A stretch of DNA of 64,000 bases from Dehalogenimonas lykanthroporepellens BL-DC-9 (GTDB lineage: Bacteria; Chloroflexota; Dehalococcoidia; Dehalococcoidales; Dehalococcoidaceae). The position numbers and the translations under genes were made by a program. The notes beneath the pieces are model-generated. The model searched no databases. It saw nothing but the letters and a program-made list of their open reading frames with translations, and had not been told where the DNA came from. The DNA lies in contig CP002084.1 of assembly GCA_000143165.1 (NCBI GenBank), forward strand, positions 434,001-498,000, in the 5' to 3' direction. This document shows positions 8,415-17,205 of this stretch, piece by piece (positions within the stretch are counted from its first letter, which is position 1; each line of letters begins with the position of its first letter).

Positions 8415-8681
8415 ATGTTTGGACGTAATTTTATAGGAGCAGGACAGCAAAGAGGCGCTGGATTCGGGTTCAGAGGCAACTCCCCGCCGTGGCCGTATGT
8501 CGGCCGGGGCAGGGGCGGATTGCCCAGATGCGCTTATTACGGCGGTAGTTTAAGTGCTGTGTCGCCGCAAACCATTTCCCGTGATGAAGAGATACACTCG
8601 CTGAAAACCCAGACGGAATTCCTGCAAAAGGAGTTGGCCAACATGGAAGCCCGAATGCATGAACTGCAAAAAGAGGGATAA
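8415..8681 (+). CDS. DUF5320 family protein
   Basis: Small protein of 88 residues opening MFGRNFIGAGQQRGAGFGFR; an AAGGAGGTG site supports the ATG at 8415. The Gly/Arg/Pro-rich N-terminal half is followed by a short coiled-coil helix (HSLKTQTEFLQKELANMEAR). This pattern fits the DUF5320 family, whose members usually sit beside NifX/MTH1175-like proteins, as here. Biochemical function is unknown. First gene of the cassette controlled by the promoter at 8306. Confidence 0.75.
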   Translation: MFGRNFIGAGQQRGAGFGFRGNSPPWPYVGRGRGGLPRCAYYGGSLSAVSPQTISRDEEIHSLKTQTEFLQKELANMEARMHELQKEG

Positions 8682-8712
8682 AGAGGGTTAAAAAACCCCA
8701 GGAGACGATGAA

Positions 8713-9114
8713 ATGAAAATAGCTATTACCGCCGGTAGTCCAAACCTGGATTCAAACGTGGATCCCCGTTTCGGTCGTTGCAGATATCTGATACTGCTTA
8801 ACCCGGAAACTATGGACCACGAAGCGATTGAAAATTCCAGCGCCGAGGCTCCCGGCGGTGCCGGTATCGCCGCTGCTCAGCTGGTTGCCGGCAAAGGTGC
8901 CCAGGTGTTGTTGACTGGTAACTGCGGCCCTAAAGCCTACCGCGCGCTGTCTGCCGCCGGAATTAAAGTGATGACTGGAGTAAGCGGCAGTATCAATGAT
9001 GCCATAAAGAGCTACAAAAAAGGGGAACTGACCGAAAGCACCCAGGCTAACGTAGCCGAACATTTCGGTACCGGTAGCGGCGGCGGATTTCGCCGCGGCA
9101 CCGAAATAAAATAA
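8713..9114 (+). CDS. NifX/NifB-type dinitrogenase iron-molybdenum cofactor biosynthesis-like protein
   Basis: 133-residue protein of the family that includes NifX, NafY and MTH1175 (RNase H-like fold binding metal clusters). Diagnostic residues: the start KIAITAGSPNLDSNVDPRFGRC, ENSSAEAPGGAGIAAAQLV, and VLLTGNCGPKAYRALSAAGI. No nif structural genes are nearby, so it more likely handles an Fe-S or other metal cluster than FeMo-co. It lies 31 bases after the DUF5320 gene and is probably co-transcribed. Confidence 0.9.
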   Translation: MKIAITAGSPNLDSNVDPRFGRCRYLILLNPETMDHEAIENSSAEAPGGAGIAAAQLVAGKGAQVLLTGNCGPKAYRALSAAGIKVMTGVSGSINDAIKSYKKGELTESTQANVAEHFGTGSGGGFRRGTEIK

Positions 9115-9130
9115 CAAAGGGGGTGTCATT

Positions 9131-9328
9131 ATGCCTAGAGGAGATGGAACAGGCCCTCCGCAAGGATCAGCAGGCAGAGGCGGCAGAATGGCGGGTTCAC
9201 GAGCTGGCGCCGGCCCCGGCGGTAGTTGTGTATGCCCGAAATGCGGCACTAAGTTGCCCCATACCCAGGCCAATCCCTGTTACAACCTGAGTTGCCCGAA
9301 ATGCGGCACCAAAATGGTCAGGGAATAA
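9131..9328 (+). CDS. Small zinc-ribbon protein
   Basis: 65-residue basic protein with a Gly-rich N-terminus and two rubredoxin-like knuckles, CVCPKCGTK and SCPKCGTK, forming a likely four-cysteine metal site. A GGGGGTG element precedes the ATG. Similar small proteins accompany NifX-like/ParA clusters; the exact role is unknown. Confidence 0.75.
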   Translation: MPRGDGTGPPQGSAGRGGRMAGSRAGAGPGGSCVCPKCGTKLPHTQANPCYNLSCPKCGTKMVRE

Positions 9329-9359
9329 TGATCCTTGTGCGGAGTAAGAGGAAAAGGTT

Positions 9360-10202
9360 TTGATTATTTCTGTCGCCAGTGGTAAAGGTGGCACCGGAAA
9401 AACGATGGTGGCTACCAGTCTGGCTATTGCGTTGGGTGAAACCAGACCGGTACAGATCCTTGACTGCGACGTTGAAGAGCCAAACAGCCATATCTTTATT
9501 AAACCACGTTTTACCGACTCACAAGCCGTCAATATACCAGTACCCAAAATAGATGAGGCCAAGTGCCGCGTCTGCGGGAAATGCGCTGAGGTCTGTGCCT
9601 ACCACGCGCTGGCCGCTTTCTTGGAGCAGGTCATGGTTTTCCCGGAGTTATGCCATGGCTGTGGCGCTTGTAGCTATTTGTGTCCGGAAAAAGCCATCTC
9701 GGAAGAAAACCGGCAAATCGGCAGTGTTGATTCAGGCATGGCGGGTGGCATTAGTTTTGTCCAGGGAAAACTGAACATTGGCGAAGCCATGCCCTCACCG
9801 GTAATACGAGCGGTGAGGGCAACGGCCAAACCGGACAGCGGCACGGTTATCATTGATTCTCCTCCCGGCACTTCTTGTCCGATGGTAGAGTCAATCCAGG
9901 GAAGCGATTTCTGCCTGCTGGTCACCGAACCTACACCTTTTGGCCTGAATGACTTGAAACTGGCCGCGGCTACGGTTAAGCAGTTGGGCATACCCTGCGG
10001 CATTGTTCTTAACCGTGCCGGCATCGGCGACGGTCAAACCGAAGAATACTGCCGCCTTGAACACATACCCATCATGCTGACCATACCGCTGAATGCCGAG
10101 ATAGCCAGCCTTTATTCGCGCGGAAAACCGTTGGTAACGGCTATAAACGGTTACAAAGACAAATTTATTGAACTATTTGATCGTATTGGAGAAAAGCAGT
10201 GA
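9360..10202 (+). CDS. ParA/MinD-type ATPase with 2[4Fe-4S] ferredoxin domain (first)
   Basis: 280-residue cytoplasmic P-loop ATPase. The deviant Walker A SGKGGTGKT lies at residues 7-15 from a TTG start. A bacterial ferredoxin insert (CRVCGKCAEVCAYHAL and CHGCGACSYLCPEKAI, about 60-125) carries two Cys-x2-Cys-x2-Cys-x3-Cys motifs. Such pairs of MinD-like Fe-S ATPases typically occur in tandem, as here, with a NifX-like partner; they are thought to act in cluster or metal handling. Its stop overlaps the next gene's GTG. Confidence 0.92.
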   Translation: MIISVASGKGGTGKTMVATSLAIALGETRPVQILDCDVEEPNSHIFIKPRFTDSQAVNIPVPKIDEAKCRVCGKCAEVCAYHALAAFLEQVMVFPELCHGCGACSYLCPEKAISEENRQIGSVDSGMAGGISFVQGKLNIGEAMPSPVIRAVRATAKPDSGTVIIDSPPGTSCPMVESIQGSDFCLLVTEPTPFGLNDLKLAAATVKQLGIPCGIVLNRAGIGDGQTEEYCRLEHIPIMLTIPLNAEIASLYSRGKPLVTAINGYKDKFIELFDRIGEKQ

Positions 10203-11077
10203 AAGAAGTGGTTATCCTCAGCGGTAAAGGCGGCACCGGCAAAACCAGCATCGTCGGCTCCTTCGCCGCCATCGCCCATGATAAAGTAATGGCTGACTGC
10301 GATGTGGATGCCGCCGATTTGCATCTGCTACTCAAACCTATTACTACGGAGACACACCAGTTCCGCAACGGACAAGTTGCTGTGATTGATAAAAGTATCT
10401 GCACCGAATGCGGTTTGTGCCGGGATTTATGCCGTTTTGAAGCCATTAGCGCCAACACTGTTGATCCCGTTGCCTGTGAGGGTTGCGGTTTTTGTTTTCA
10501 CCTTTGCCCAATTGGAGCCATCAGTATGCGGGAATGCCAGGCCGGAGAATGGTTTATTTCCGATACCCGACACGGACCAATGGTTCATGCCAGGCTGGGC
10601 ATCGCCCAGGAGAATTCCGGTAAATTAGTAGCGCTGGTAAGGCAACAGGCCAGAAATCTAGCCCAGGAAAATGGGCTGGAGTACATAATTGTCGACGGAC
10701 CGCCCGGCATCGGCTGTCCGGTTATTTCTTCATTATCCGGAGTAAACCTGGCCCTGATCATTACTGAACCGACCCTGTCCGGCATTCATGACATGGAGAG
10801 GATACTTGGGGTCTGTGAGCATTTTAAGGTGCCGGCGATGGTCTGCGTCAATAAATGTGACGTTAATGAGGAAAATACCCGGACTATTTTGGAATACTGT
10901 AAGGCTCGCGGGGTAACCGCCGAAACCTTGATTCCTTTTGATAATATTTTCACCGAGGCCATGGTCAGAGGCAAATCCGTGGTGGAATATGGTGAGGGCA
11001 GGGTTACCAGCAAAATTAAGAATATGTGGCAAAAAGTATTAAGCAAACTTAATGAAGTGCCGGCTACCTCCCCCTGA
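10199..11077 (+). CDS. ParA/MinD-type ATPase with 2[4Fe-4S] ferredoxin domain (second)
   Basis: 292-residue paralogue of the preceding gene, beginning at a GTG that overlaps the previous stop (GTGA). It has Walker A SGKGGTGKT near 7-15, ferredoxin motifs CTECGLCRDLCRFEAI and CEGCGFCFHLCPIGAI, and a Walker A'-like DGPPGIGCP. The two ATPases probably form a heteromer. A CVNKCD segment and a C-terminal VEYGEG motif are as in the family. Confidence 0.92.
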   Translation: MKEVVILSGKGGTGKTSIVGSFAAIAHDKVMADCDVDAADLHLLLKPITTETHQFRNGQVAVIDKSICTECGLCRDLCRFEAISANTVDPVACEGCGFCFHLCPIGAISMRECQAGEWFISDTRHGPMVHARLGIAQENSGKLVALVRQQARNLAQENGLEYIIVDGPPGIGCPVISSLSGVNLALIITEPTLSGIHDMERILGVCEHFKVPAMVCVNKCDVNEENTRTILEYCKARGVTAETLIPFDNIFTEAMVRGKSVVEYGEGRVTSKIKNMWQKVLSKLNEVPATSP

Positions 11078-11119
11078 AAATACCGATACAGTTCACCCGT
11101 TCAACGGAGCATGTCATAA

Positions 11120-11854
11120 ATGACTTTAGTTTATATTCTCACAGCCACCATCGCGGTAAGTCTTATCGCTCTGGCAGGTGTTTTCGCCCTTTTGTTGAAG
11201 AAAGACCTGGAAAACAAAACCCTGCTGGTAATGGTAGCTCTTTCCAGCGGTGCCCTGCTTGGCGGGGCTTTTTTGCACCTGTTGCCAAACGCCATCGCGA
11301 AAAAGGGAGAGGACATTGCAGTCTTTATGTTCCTGCTACTGGGCTTCTCCATCTTTTTCATGCTGGAACAATTCCTCCAGTGGCGTCATGAACATAACAC
11401 GGCTCCGACAATCAGGCCCTTTTCCTACCTGATTCTAACCGCGGACGCACTCCATAATTTTATTGACGGACTCATTATCGCCGCCAGTTTTATTATCAGC
11501 CCGCCGCTCGGAATCGCCACCACACTAGCCGTGGCCCTGCATGAAATACCACAGGAGATAGGCGACTTCGCCGCCCTGGTTTACGGTGGGTTCAGACCCA
11601 GGAAAGCTCTGCTGTTCAACCTTCTTTCCGGCTTGACCGCCGTGTTGGGCGGTGTCGCCGGTTATCTGGCTTATTCCATAATGGAAGCTTCCATGATTTA
11701 CCTGCTGCCATTTGCTGCCGGCAACTTTATTTATATTGCTGCTGCCGACCTTATTCCGGAAATCAAACACCAGAAGAGCCTGAAAAGAGCGGCTCTGCAT
11801 TTTATTGTTTTTCTGGCCGGCATCGGCATGATGTTAGCGGTCAGGTATCTATAA
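11120..11854 (+). CDS. ZIP-family metal transporter
   Basis: 244-residue inner-membrane protein with about eight hydrophobic segments. The two ZIP signature helices carry the metal ligands: HNFIDG (near 113) and HEIPQEIGD (near 142). ZIP proteins import Zn, Fe or other divalent metals. Placed inside the Fe-S/NifX cassette on the same strand, 42 bases after the second ATPase, it likely supplies metal to that system; the substrate cannot be read from sequence. Confidence 0.93.
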   Translation: MTLVYILTATIAVSLIALAGVFALLLKKDLENKTLLVMVALSSGALLGGAFLHLLPNAIAKKGEDIAVFMFLLLGFSIFFMLEQFLQWRHEHNTAPTIRPFSYLILTADALHNFIDGLIIAASFIISPPLGIATTLAVALHEIPQEIGDFAALVYGGFRPRKALLFNLLSGLTAVLGGVAGYLAYSIMEASMIYLLPFAAGNFIYIAAADLIPEIKHQKSLKRAALHFIVFLAGIGMMLAVRYL

Positions 11855-11906
11855 ACAATAATTCAGTCAACAAAAATAGCTAAAACCATAATTAAGGGAG
11901 AAAGCC

Positions 11907-12923
11907 ATGATTTCAAAAAGCACCGTACTAGCTACACTTGAGGAACTCAAGATTCCGGAAACACCCTACAAGCTGAAAGAACTGAGATTAATCAGGGATT
12001 TGAAAGTTGAAAATGATACGGTTATTGTTGTCTTATCCAGCGGTGCCTTGCCGCCGGAAATATTTAAACGACTGGAAGCATCCGTCAAGCAAGCTTTGGA
12101 GCACCAGTCCGGCGTTGACCGGATAGAGATAAACAGAGCGGAAAATAAACCAAGTGAACTGAACCGAATTAAAAATGTAGTGGCGGTGATGAGCGGCAAG
12201 GGCGGCGTCGGCAAGTCCACCATCAGTAGCCTGCTGGCTGTTTCCCTGCAACGCCTTGGTTACAGCGTTGGTATCTTGGACGCCGATATTACCGGCCCGA
12301 GCATCCCCAAGCTTTTCGGTATTTCCGGTAAGCCGCTAGGTAGTGAAAAAGGCATAATACCTTTATCTTCCGGTACTTTAATCCGTATTATGTCAATCAA
12401 TCTTGTCTTAAACAGTGATTCCGATTCCGTGATATGGCGCGGGCCTTTAATCAGCAAGGCCATAGGCCAATTCTGGGAAGATGTACTGTGGGGTGAACTG
12501 GATTACCTGATCGTTGACCTGCCGCCTGGCACGTCAGATGCGGCCTTGACAGCTATGCAACAGATACCGTTAACCGCGGTATTAATGGTGACCACGCCTC
12601 AGGCATTGGCCGGTCTGATAGTACGCAAGGCAATGGATATGACTCAAAAAATGGAAATCCCGGTGCTGGGGCTGGCAGAAAACATGGCTTTCTTTCCCAA
12701 CCCGACCACCGGTGAGGCGATTGAGATTTTTGGCCGCAGTCAGGCCGGGGAAATACTGAAAATGTTCAAGCTCCCTTTAATAATCCGATTGCCCATTGAC
12801 CCAAAACTGGCGGAACTGTGCGATGCCGGAAAAATCGAGCACTATTCATCCGACGCTATCAATAATATAGGCACCGCCGTTGTTGAAAGACTGGCCGCTT
12901 TGAAAGACGGAAAAGGGCAATGA
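11907..12923 (+). CDS. Mrp/NBP35-family Fe-S cluster carrier ATPase
   Basis: 338-residue scaffold or carrier ATPase. Residues 1-85 form an N-terminal MIP18/DUF59-like domain; Walker A SGKGGVGKST follows near 95-104, then DLPPGTSDA. The usual C-terminal CxxC of many Mrp proteins is absent (that region reads ENMAFFPN), so cluster binding may be altered. It ends in an ATGA overlap with the next gene. Confidence 0.9.
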   Translation: MISKSTVLATLEELKIPETPYKLKELRLIRDLKVENDTVIVVLSSGALPPEIFKRLEASVKQALEHQSGVDRIEINRAENKPSELNRIKNVVAVMSGKGGVGKSTISSLLAVSLQRLGYSVGILDADITGPSIPKLFGISGKPLGSEKGIIPLSSGTLIRIMSINLVLNSDSDSVIWRGPLISKAIGQFWEDVLWGELDYLIVDLPPGTSDAALTAMQQIPLTAVLMVTTPQALAGLIVRKAMDMTQKMEIPVLGLAENMAFFPNPTTGEAIEIFGRSQAGEILKMFKLPLIIRLPIDPKLAELCDAGKIEHYSSDAINNIGTAVVERLAALKDGKGQ

Positions 12924-13747
12924 TTAAAATTACCAAAATTATTGACGAAGACGCAGCCCTGCCGTTCAAAGGGGAGTGGGGTCTGAGCCTGTTGATTGAA
13001 GCTTACGGGAAGCGACTTATTTTCGATACCGGCGGAAGTGACCGGGCCGTAATCAATGCCTGGCTACTGAGTATCGACCTTGCCAAAATCGAAGGAATAA
13101 TCCTAAGCCATGGACACGGGGACCATACCGGCGGACTGCTACCAGTGCTCCAAGCCGCCGGTGAGCAGATAATTTACGCTCATCCGACTGTCTGGCAGGA
13201 GAGGTACAGCAGACCTGGAGATAATGAGCAACCACAGGAAGCAGGTATTCCCTATACCAGGAAGGAGATTGAATCTAGCGGGGGACAGCTGGAAGATGCT
13301 TCCCGGCCAGTCTTCATCAACAGCAATATATTTGTTTTTGGAGAAATACCGATGAAGACCGAAATGGAGAACCTTGAACCCGGCTTGCTGACGCGGCAGG
13401 AAAATGGTTTTATAGTAGATCACTTCCCGGATGAGATTGCGCTGGGCATATACTCGAAACAGGGGCTGATAGTCATCACCGGTTGCGCTCATCGCGGCAT
13501 AATTAACACGCTACACCGCGCCCGGGACCTCAGCGGGATTCCCGGTATATACGCGGTAATCGGCGGCTCTCACCTGTACCAGGCATCGAAAAAAAGAATC
13601 AGCCGTACTGCCCAAAAACTGAATGATTACGGAGTGCGTAAGCTGGGCCTGTGTCATTGCACAGGGCAACAAGCGGCCGGGCTTATTCAAAAACAATCCG
13701 GGGCTGAAACCATACTAACCGGGGTGGGGCAAACAGCCGTACTTTAG
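12920..13747 (+). CDS. Metallo-beta-lactamase fold hydrolase
   Basis: 275-residue MBL-fold protein with the dinuclear metal motif SHGHGDHTGGL near 62-72 and later ligands in GCAHRGI and GLCHCTG. It resembles the MBL subgroup annotated as 7,8-dihydropterin-6-methyl-4-(beta-D-ribofuranosyl)aminobenzene-5'-phosphate synthase, but the reaction is not certain. Translationally coupled to mrp; last gene of the cassette. Confidence 0.88.
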   Translation: MIKITKIIDEDAALPFKGEWGLSLLIEAYGKRLIFDTGGSDRAVINAWLLSIDLAKIEGIILSHGHGDHTGGLLPVLQAAGEQIIYAHPTVWQERYSRPGDNEQPQEAGIPYTRKEIESSGGQLEDASRPVFINSNIFVFGEIPMKTEMENLEPGLLTRQENGFIVDHFPDEIALGIYSKQGLIVITGCAHRGIINTLHRARDLSGIPGIYAVIGGSHLYQASKKRISRTAQKLNDYGVRKLGLCHCTGQQAAGLIQKQSGAETILTGVGQTAVL

Positions 13748-13805
13748 TAACCCAGACTGTTAATTAACCTATTAAGCAATTGATTGCTGTGATTTGCCGT
13801 AAATC

Positions 13806-13834
13806 TTGACAATTGTAGCAAAAAGGGGGACAAT
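13806..13834 (+). promoter_or_regulatory. Putative promoter of the rdhA leader/rdhA unit
   Basis: TTGACA (13806-13811) is followed after 17 bases by GACAAT (13829-13834), four of six matches to the -10 consensus. It lies 46 bases upstream of the small leader ORF. No clear MarR-type palindrome was noticed, although regulated promoters are usual for rdhA genes. Confidence 0.5.
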
Positions 13835-13879
13835 GCGTCTATGGAATAACAAAAGGTAATATCGTAGCTGGAGGAGGTT

Positions 13880-13957
13880 ATGAAACATGACATCCGGCAG
13901 AGTCCGGATGACGGAGGGAAAGGTCGTAGCCCAAATAAAAACAAAAGGAGAATTTGA
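13880..13957 (+). CDS. 25-residue upstream ORF translationally coupled to rdhA
   Basis: A GGAGGAGG ribosome binding site precedes an ATG at 13880 that opens 25 codons (begins MKHDIRQSPDDGGKGRSPNK, very basic). The TGA stop at 13955-13957 shares its A with the rdhA ATG (TGATG). This may be a leader peptide that couples ribosomes onto rdhA or controls it. It has no recognisable domain. Confidence 0.45.
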   Translation: MKHDIRQSPDDGGKGRSPNKNKRRI

Positions 13958-14951
13958 TGTCTAATTATCACAGCACAATGTCCCGCAGAGATTTCATGAA
14001 AACCCTTGGCTTGGCCGGAGCCGGGCTTGGCGCCGCGGCGGCTGTAGCCCCGGGTTATACTGACCTGGATGAGGTAGTATCCTCGCCCAAGGGGGACTGG
14101 AAAAGACCATGGTGGGTTAAGGAAGTGGATAAGCCTACCGCTGAAGTTGACTGGCAGGTCATGCCGTATTTTGATAACCGGGAAACAATGTTTAACCCAT
14201 CAGCTTTTATCAGGCAAATAGGGCAGGACGAATATGACCGATTGAATCAGCTCAGCGCGACTAATCAAACTAACTGGGCTCAGGAGGAACGTCCTGGGTT
14301 TACTTTGAAGGATATCGCATTGGGAGGATCGGTTGGTTTCGGTTACGCTTACGGCATGAGAGCTCATTTTGTAGCGCCAAATGTTCCTCAACCCGAGGAT
14401 TATGGTGTCTCCAAGTGGCAAGGCACTCAGGAGGAAAATCTGCAAATGGTGCGAGTAGCAGCTCGTTTTTTTGGAGCCAGGGACGTAGGCGTCTATGAGC
14501 TTGATCAGAATACCCGTAAAACTGTGTATTCCTATGAAAGCGACGGCAAAGCCTATGAGTTTGAAAATGTTGAAAAAGGTTACGAAACTGATACCAAAAG
14601 AGTCATACCGGATAAAGCCAAGTATGTGGTGATTTTCACGGTTTTGGAATCCCAGGAAATGATGAAGCGGGCGCCGGATCAATTGAGTTCCGCAAGCGTA
14701 AGCATGGGGTACTACCAGGGCGCTATCGTGAACAACCGCCTGCAGAGTTTTATCAGCCGTTTGGGTTATAATTGCATGGCAGAGATGGGTTCCAACGCAA
14801 TGGTGCAGTGTGCCGGGGCGCAATCCCTGGCTGGCATTGCAGAAATTGGGCGAATGAGCCTGACGGTACTCAATCCCAATTTTGGGCCCATTATGCGCGC
14901 TTACAAGGTTATTACCGACCTTCCTCTTAAGCCTACCAGTCCGATTGATTC

Positions 14952-16326
14952 GGTAGTGTCCCGTCAAGTGGTGTAAATTCATCATTGGTGGTTTCCCGAA
15001 TAATCAAGCTGGTAAAGCCATGATCAGGGGTTCCTCCTGCGCCCCTTCCAGCGTTTTCTTCATCGAATCCAAAGAAAAGTAGCGTCGTCCGACCTCCCAC
15101 TCGTCCTGCTGTTCCATTAACACCGCCCCAATCAGCCTGATTACCGATTGGCTGTTGGGAAAGATGCCGACCACATTACTGCGGCGCTTGATTTCCTTAT
15201 TCAGTCTCTCCAGGGGATTGGTAGAGTACAGTTGCCGCCAGTGTTCCCGGGGGAAAGCGGTATAGGCCAGGATATCCGGTTCTGCCTCTTCCAGTTGGTC
15301 GGCAACAGGACCGAATCGGAGTCTGAGGTTATCGGCTACCCGGCGGAGCTGGCTGCAAGCGCTGTCGCGGTCAGGTTGAGCGAAGATGGTACGGATAGCG
15401 GCAGATACCATAGCCTGGGCGCCCCGTGGCACTCTGGCCAGCGCATTGCGCATGAAGTGCACCCGGCAACGTTGCCACGATACCCCGGTGAGTACCGTGC
15501 TGATGGCTTCCTTCAGCCCCAGATGAGCATCACTGATTACCAGCATCACCCCGCTCAAACCACGGCTGACCAGCCCCCGCAGAAACTCTTTCCAGAATAC
15601 ACCGTCTTCACTGGGGCCGACCTCAAGCCCGATGATCTCGCGTTCTCCGGTTTCCCGGACGCCGTAGGCGATAATTACCGCCTGACTGACCACCCGCCCG
15701 GTATCCCTGACCTTGACGTAGGTCGCATCCAGCCACAGATAGGGATAACGCCATAACAAAGGCCGGTGACGCCATCGTTCCACTTCATCGTCCAGAGCCC
15801 CGCATATTCGCGATACCTCGCTCTTACTGACCCCGTTAAGACCCAGTGACTGAACCAGAGATTCCACCTTGCGGGTGCTGATGCCCAACACATAGGCTTC
15901 CTGGATTACCGCCAGCAAGGCATGTTCCGCCCGGCGCCGGGGCTCGAGCAAGCTGGGGAAATAACTGCCGTCCCGCAACCGGGGAATCGCCAAGGGTATC
16001 GTGCCGGCCCGGGTGTCCCAGATACGCCCCCGGTAGCCGTTACGGTAGGTTAAACGACCGTCACTGCGCTCATGTTTCTCAGCTCCGGTCTTCTGCTTAA
16101 CCTCAAGCTCCATGACCGCTTCGGCCAGCATTTTCACCCCTTCTCTCAGAAAATCAAGATCACCGTCGCTTCCTGACTTGCGTAGCAGTTCCAAAAGTGT
16201 CATCCTGTCTTTGGCCATTGTTGTGGTTACCTCCTGAAAGTCTTTGTTGTTATTTTCTTTCAAGAAACCACACAATGGCCTGCTTTTTCAATTCCAGGAA
16301 TTTACACCACGTACGGGGATTCTACT
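14952..16326 (-). mobile_element. IS256-type insertion sequence, copy 2 (1375 bp), inside rdhA
   Basis: Same length, ends and orientation of transposase as the copy at 2971-4345. Flanked by the 8-bp direct repeat ATTGATTC (14944-14951 and 16327-16334). Intact ends, an open transposase frame and an exact target duplication indicate a recent simple insertion. Confidence 0.97.
15004..16218 (-). CDS. IS256-family (MULE-like) transposase, copy 2
   Basis: 404-residue DDE transposase, nearly identical to the product at 3023-4237, with the same catalytic landmarks (LWLDATYVKV, VISDAHLGLK, NPLERLNKEIK) and the same SD-supported ATG. Transcribed opposite to the interrupted rdhA. Confidence 0.95.
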   Translation of the reverse strand: MAKDRMTLLELLRKSGSDGDLDFLREGVKMLAEAVMELEVKQKTGAEKHERSDGRLTYRNGYRGRIWDTRAGTIPLAIPRLRDGSYFPSLLEPRRRAEHALLAVIQEAYVLGISTRKVESLVQSLGLNGVSKSEVSRICGALDDEVERWRHRPLLWRYPYLWLDATYVKVRDTGRVVSQAVIIAYGVRETGEREIIGLEVGPSEDGVFWKEFLRGLVSRGLSGVMLVISDAHLGLKEAISTVLTGVSWQRCRVHFMRNALARVPRGAQAMVSAAIRTIFAQPDRDSACSQLRRVADNLRLRFGPVADQLEEAEPDILAYTAFPREHWRQLYSTNPLERLNKEIKRRSNVVGIFPNSQSVIRLIGAVLMEQQDEWEVGRRYFSLDSMKKTLEGAQEEPLIMALPA

Positions 16327-16797
16327 ATTGATTCCGGCATGATGCGATTCTGCAAGACCTGTATGCTGTGCGGCGACGCCTGTCCGTCCGGCGCTATCAG
16401 CATGGAAGAAGAACCCTCCTTTGATATCCAGGGGCCGTGGAATAAACCGGGTATCAAGAACTGGTACTATAACGGTGCCAAGTGTTTGTCCTGGTGGCGC
16501 AACGTTACCACCGGTTGTTCTACCTGCCGATCGGCTTGTCCGTTTGCCGCCAAGAGTCATGCGTCAATTCATGATTACGTGGTCAAACCGGTCCAGTCGG
16601 TAACGCCTTTGTTCAACGGCTTCTTTGCTGAAATGGACAAGTTCTTCGGGTATGAAGGTATGGATGAAAACGGTTTCTCAACCCGTGAACGTGAACAGAG
16701 CTGGTGGGATCTAAGCAATGCGCCGGTCTATGGTTTTGATACTGCCAGATACGCATTGAAACTGCAGTGAAGCCAGTAAATTAACCCTAAAAGGCGG

Positions 16798-16836
16798 ACA
16801 GAGAGTCGAGGTTAACACCCGGCTCTCTGTTTTTTA
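16798..16836 (+). terminator. Intrinsic terminator after rdhA
   Basis: An 8-bp stem (ACAGAGAG with CTCTCTGT) closes a 17-base loop and is followed by a run of six to seven T. It lies 28 bases after the rdhA stop and shows that rdhA is the last gene of its transcript. Confidence 0.75.
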
Positions 16837-17069
16837 TTGGTAATATTATATCTGTGTCAGGTTGTTAGAAATAACAATATAGTCAAGGACAAGAAACACG
16901 AAAAGTTTTATTCAGGAAATATAAGGTAAAAAAAGATAAGGGAAAGAGTATTGGCAAAAAACCCCGCTACGCTATTATCTGGATAAATTCATCACTGACC
17001 CCGAAAAGTCCCATATGTATTGGACCCTTACAAATGGTTGACACCAGGCCGGCTTGAGAATATAATCCC

Positions 17070-17205
17070 GGTAACTCCGCTGAAATGGCGGTGACTCTTC
17101 GAGTTCCGCAGGCCTAAAACTAAAGGTCAGGGCCCCGGAACCGGTGAGCCGCAAGGCTCCGAGGGTACAGGTGGAAACGCCGGTGCCTCCCGTATTTGGA
17201 AAGGA
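17070..17205 (+). ncRNA. Molybdenum-cofactor (Moco) riboswitch, orphaned
   Basis: The 3' segment GCCTCCCGTATTTGGAAAGG matches the diagnostic 3' core of the Moco RNA motif known from the E. coli moaA leader almost exactly. The GGCGGTGACTC hairpin region and the GAGCCGCAAGGCTC hairpin also fit its architecture. GGAAAGGAG overlaps the Shine-Dalgarno sequence of an ATG at 17214, but that frame stops after 13 residues (TGA at 17253-17255). No Mo enzyme or Moco biosynthesis gene follows directly, so the switch appears cut off from its original gene. The 5' boundary is approximate. Confidence 0.8.

Larger units (their letters stand above)
13957..16770 (+). pseudogene. rdhA: Reductive dehalogenase catalytic subunit, interrupted by an IS256-type element
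   Basis: Corrinoid/Fe-S reductive dehalogenase, the terminal reductase of organohalide respiration. The N-terminus has a Tat signal (SRRDFMKTLGLAGAG). The catalytic half is 13957-14951; the IS occupies 14952-16326; the ferredoxin half continues from 16335. Removing the IS and one copy of the 8-bp duplication restores one frame of 477 codons including an 8-bp-consistent Ser codon at the join, giving 476 residues. The C-terminal half carries CKTCMLCGDACP and GCSTCRSACP, the two cluster motifs. The interrupted protein would keep the corrinoid region but lose both clusters. No rdhB anchor gene follows; a terminator lies just after the stop. Confidence 0.96.

Noticed and set aside
16837-17069. Possible rdhB anchor gene after rdhA
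   Set aside because: No frame with two or three hydrophobic helices of about 90 residues exists between the rdhA terminator and the Moco riboswitch.
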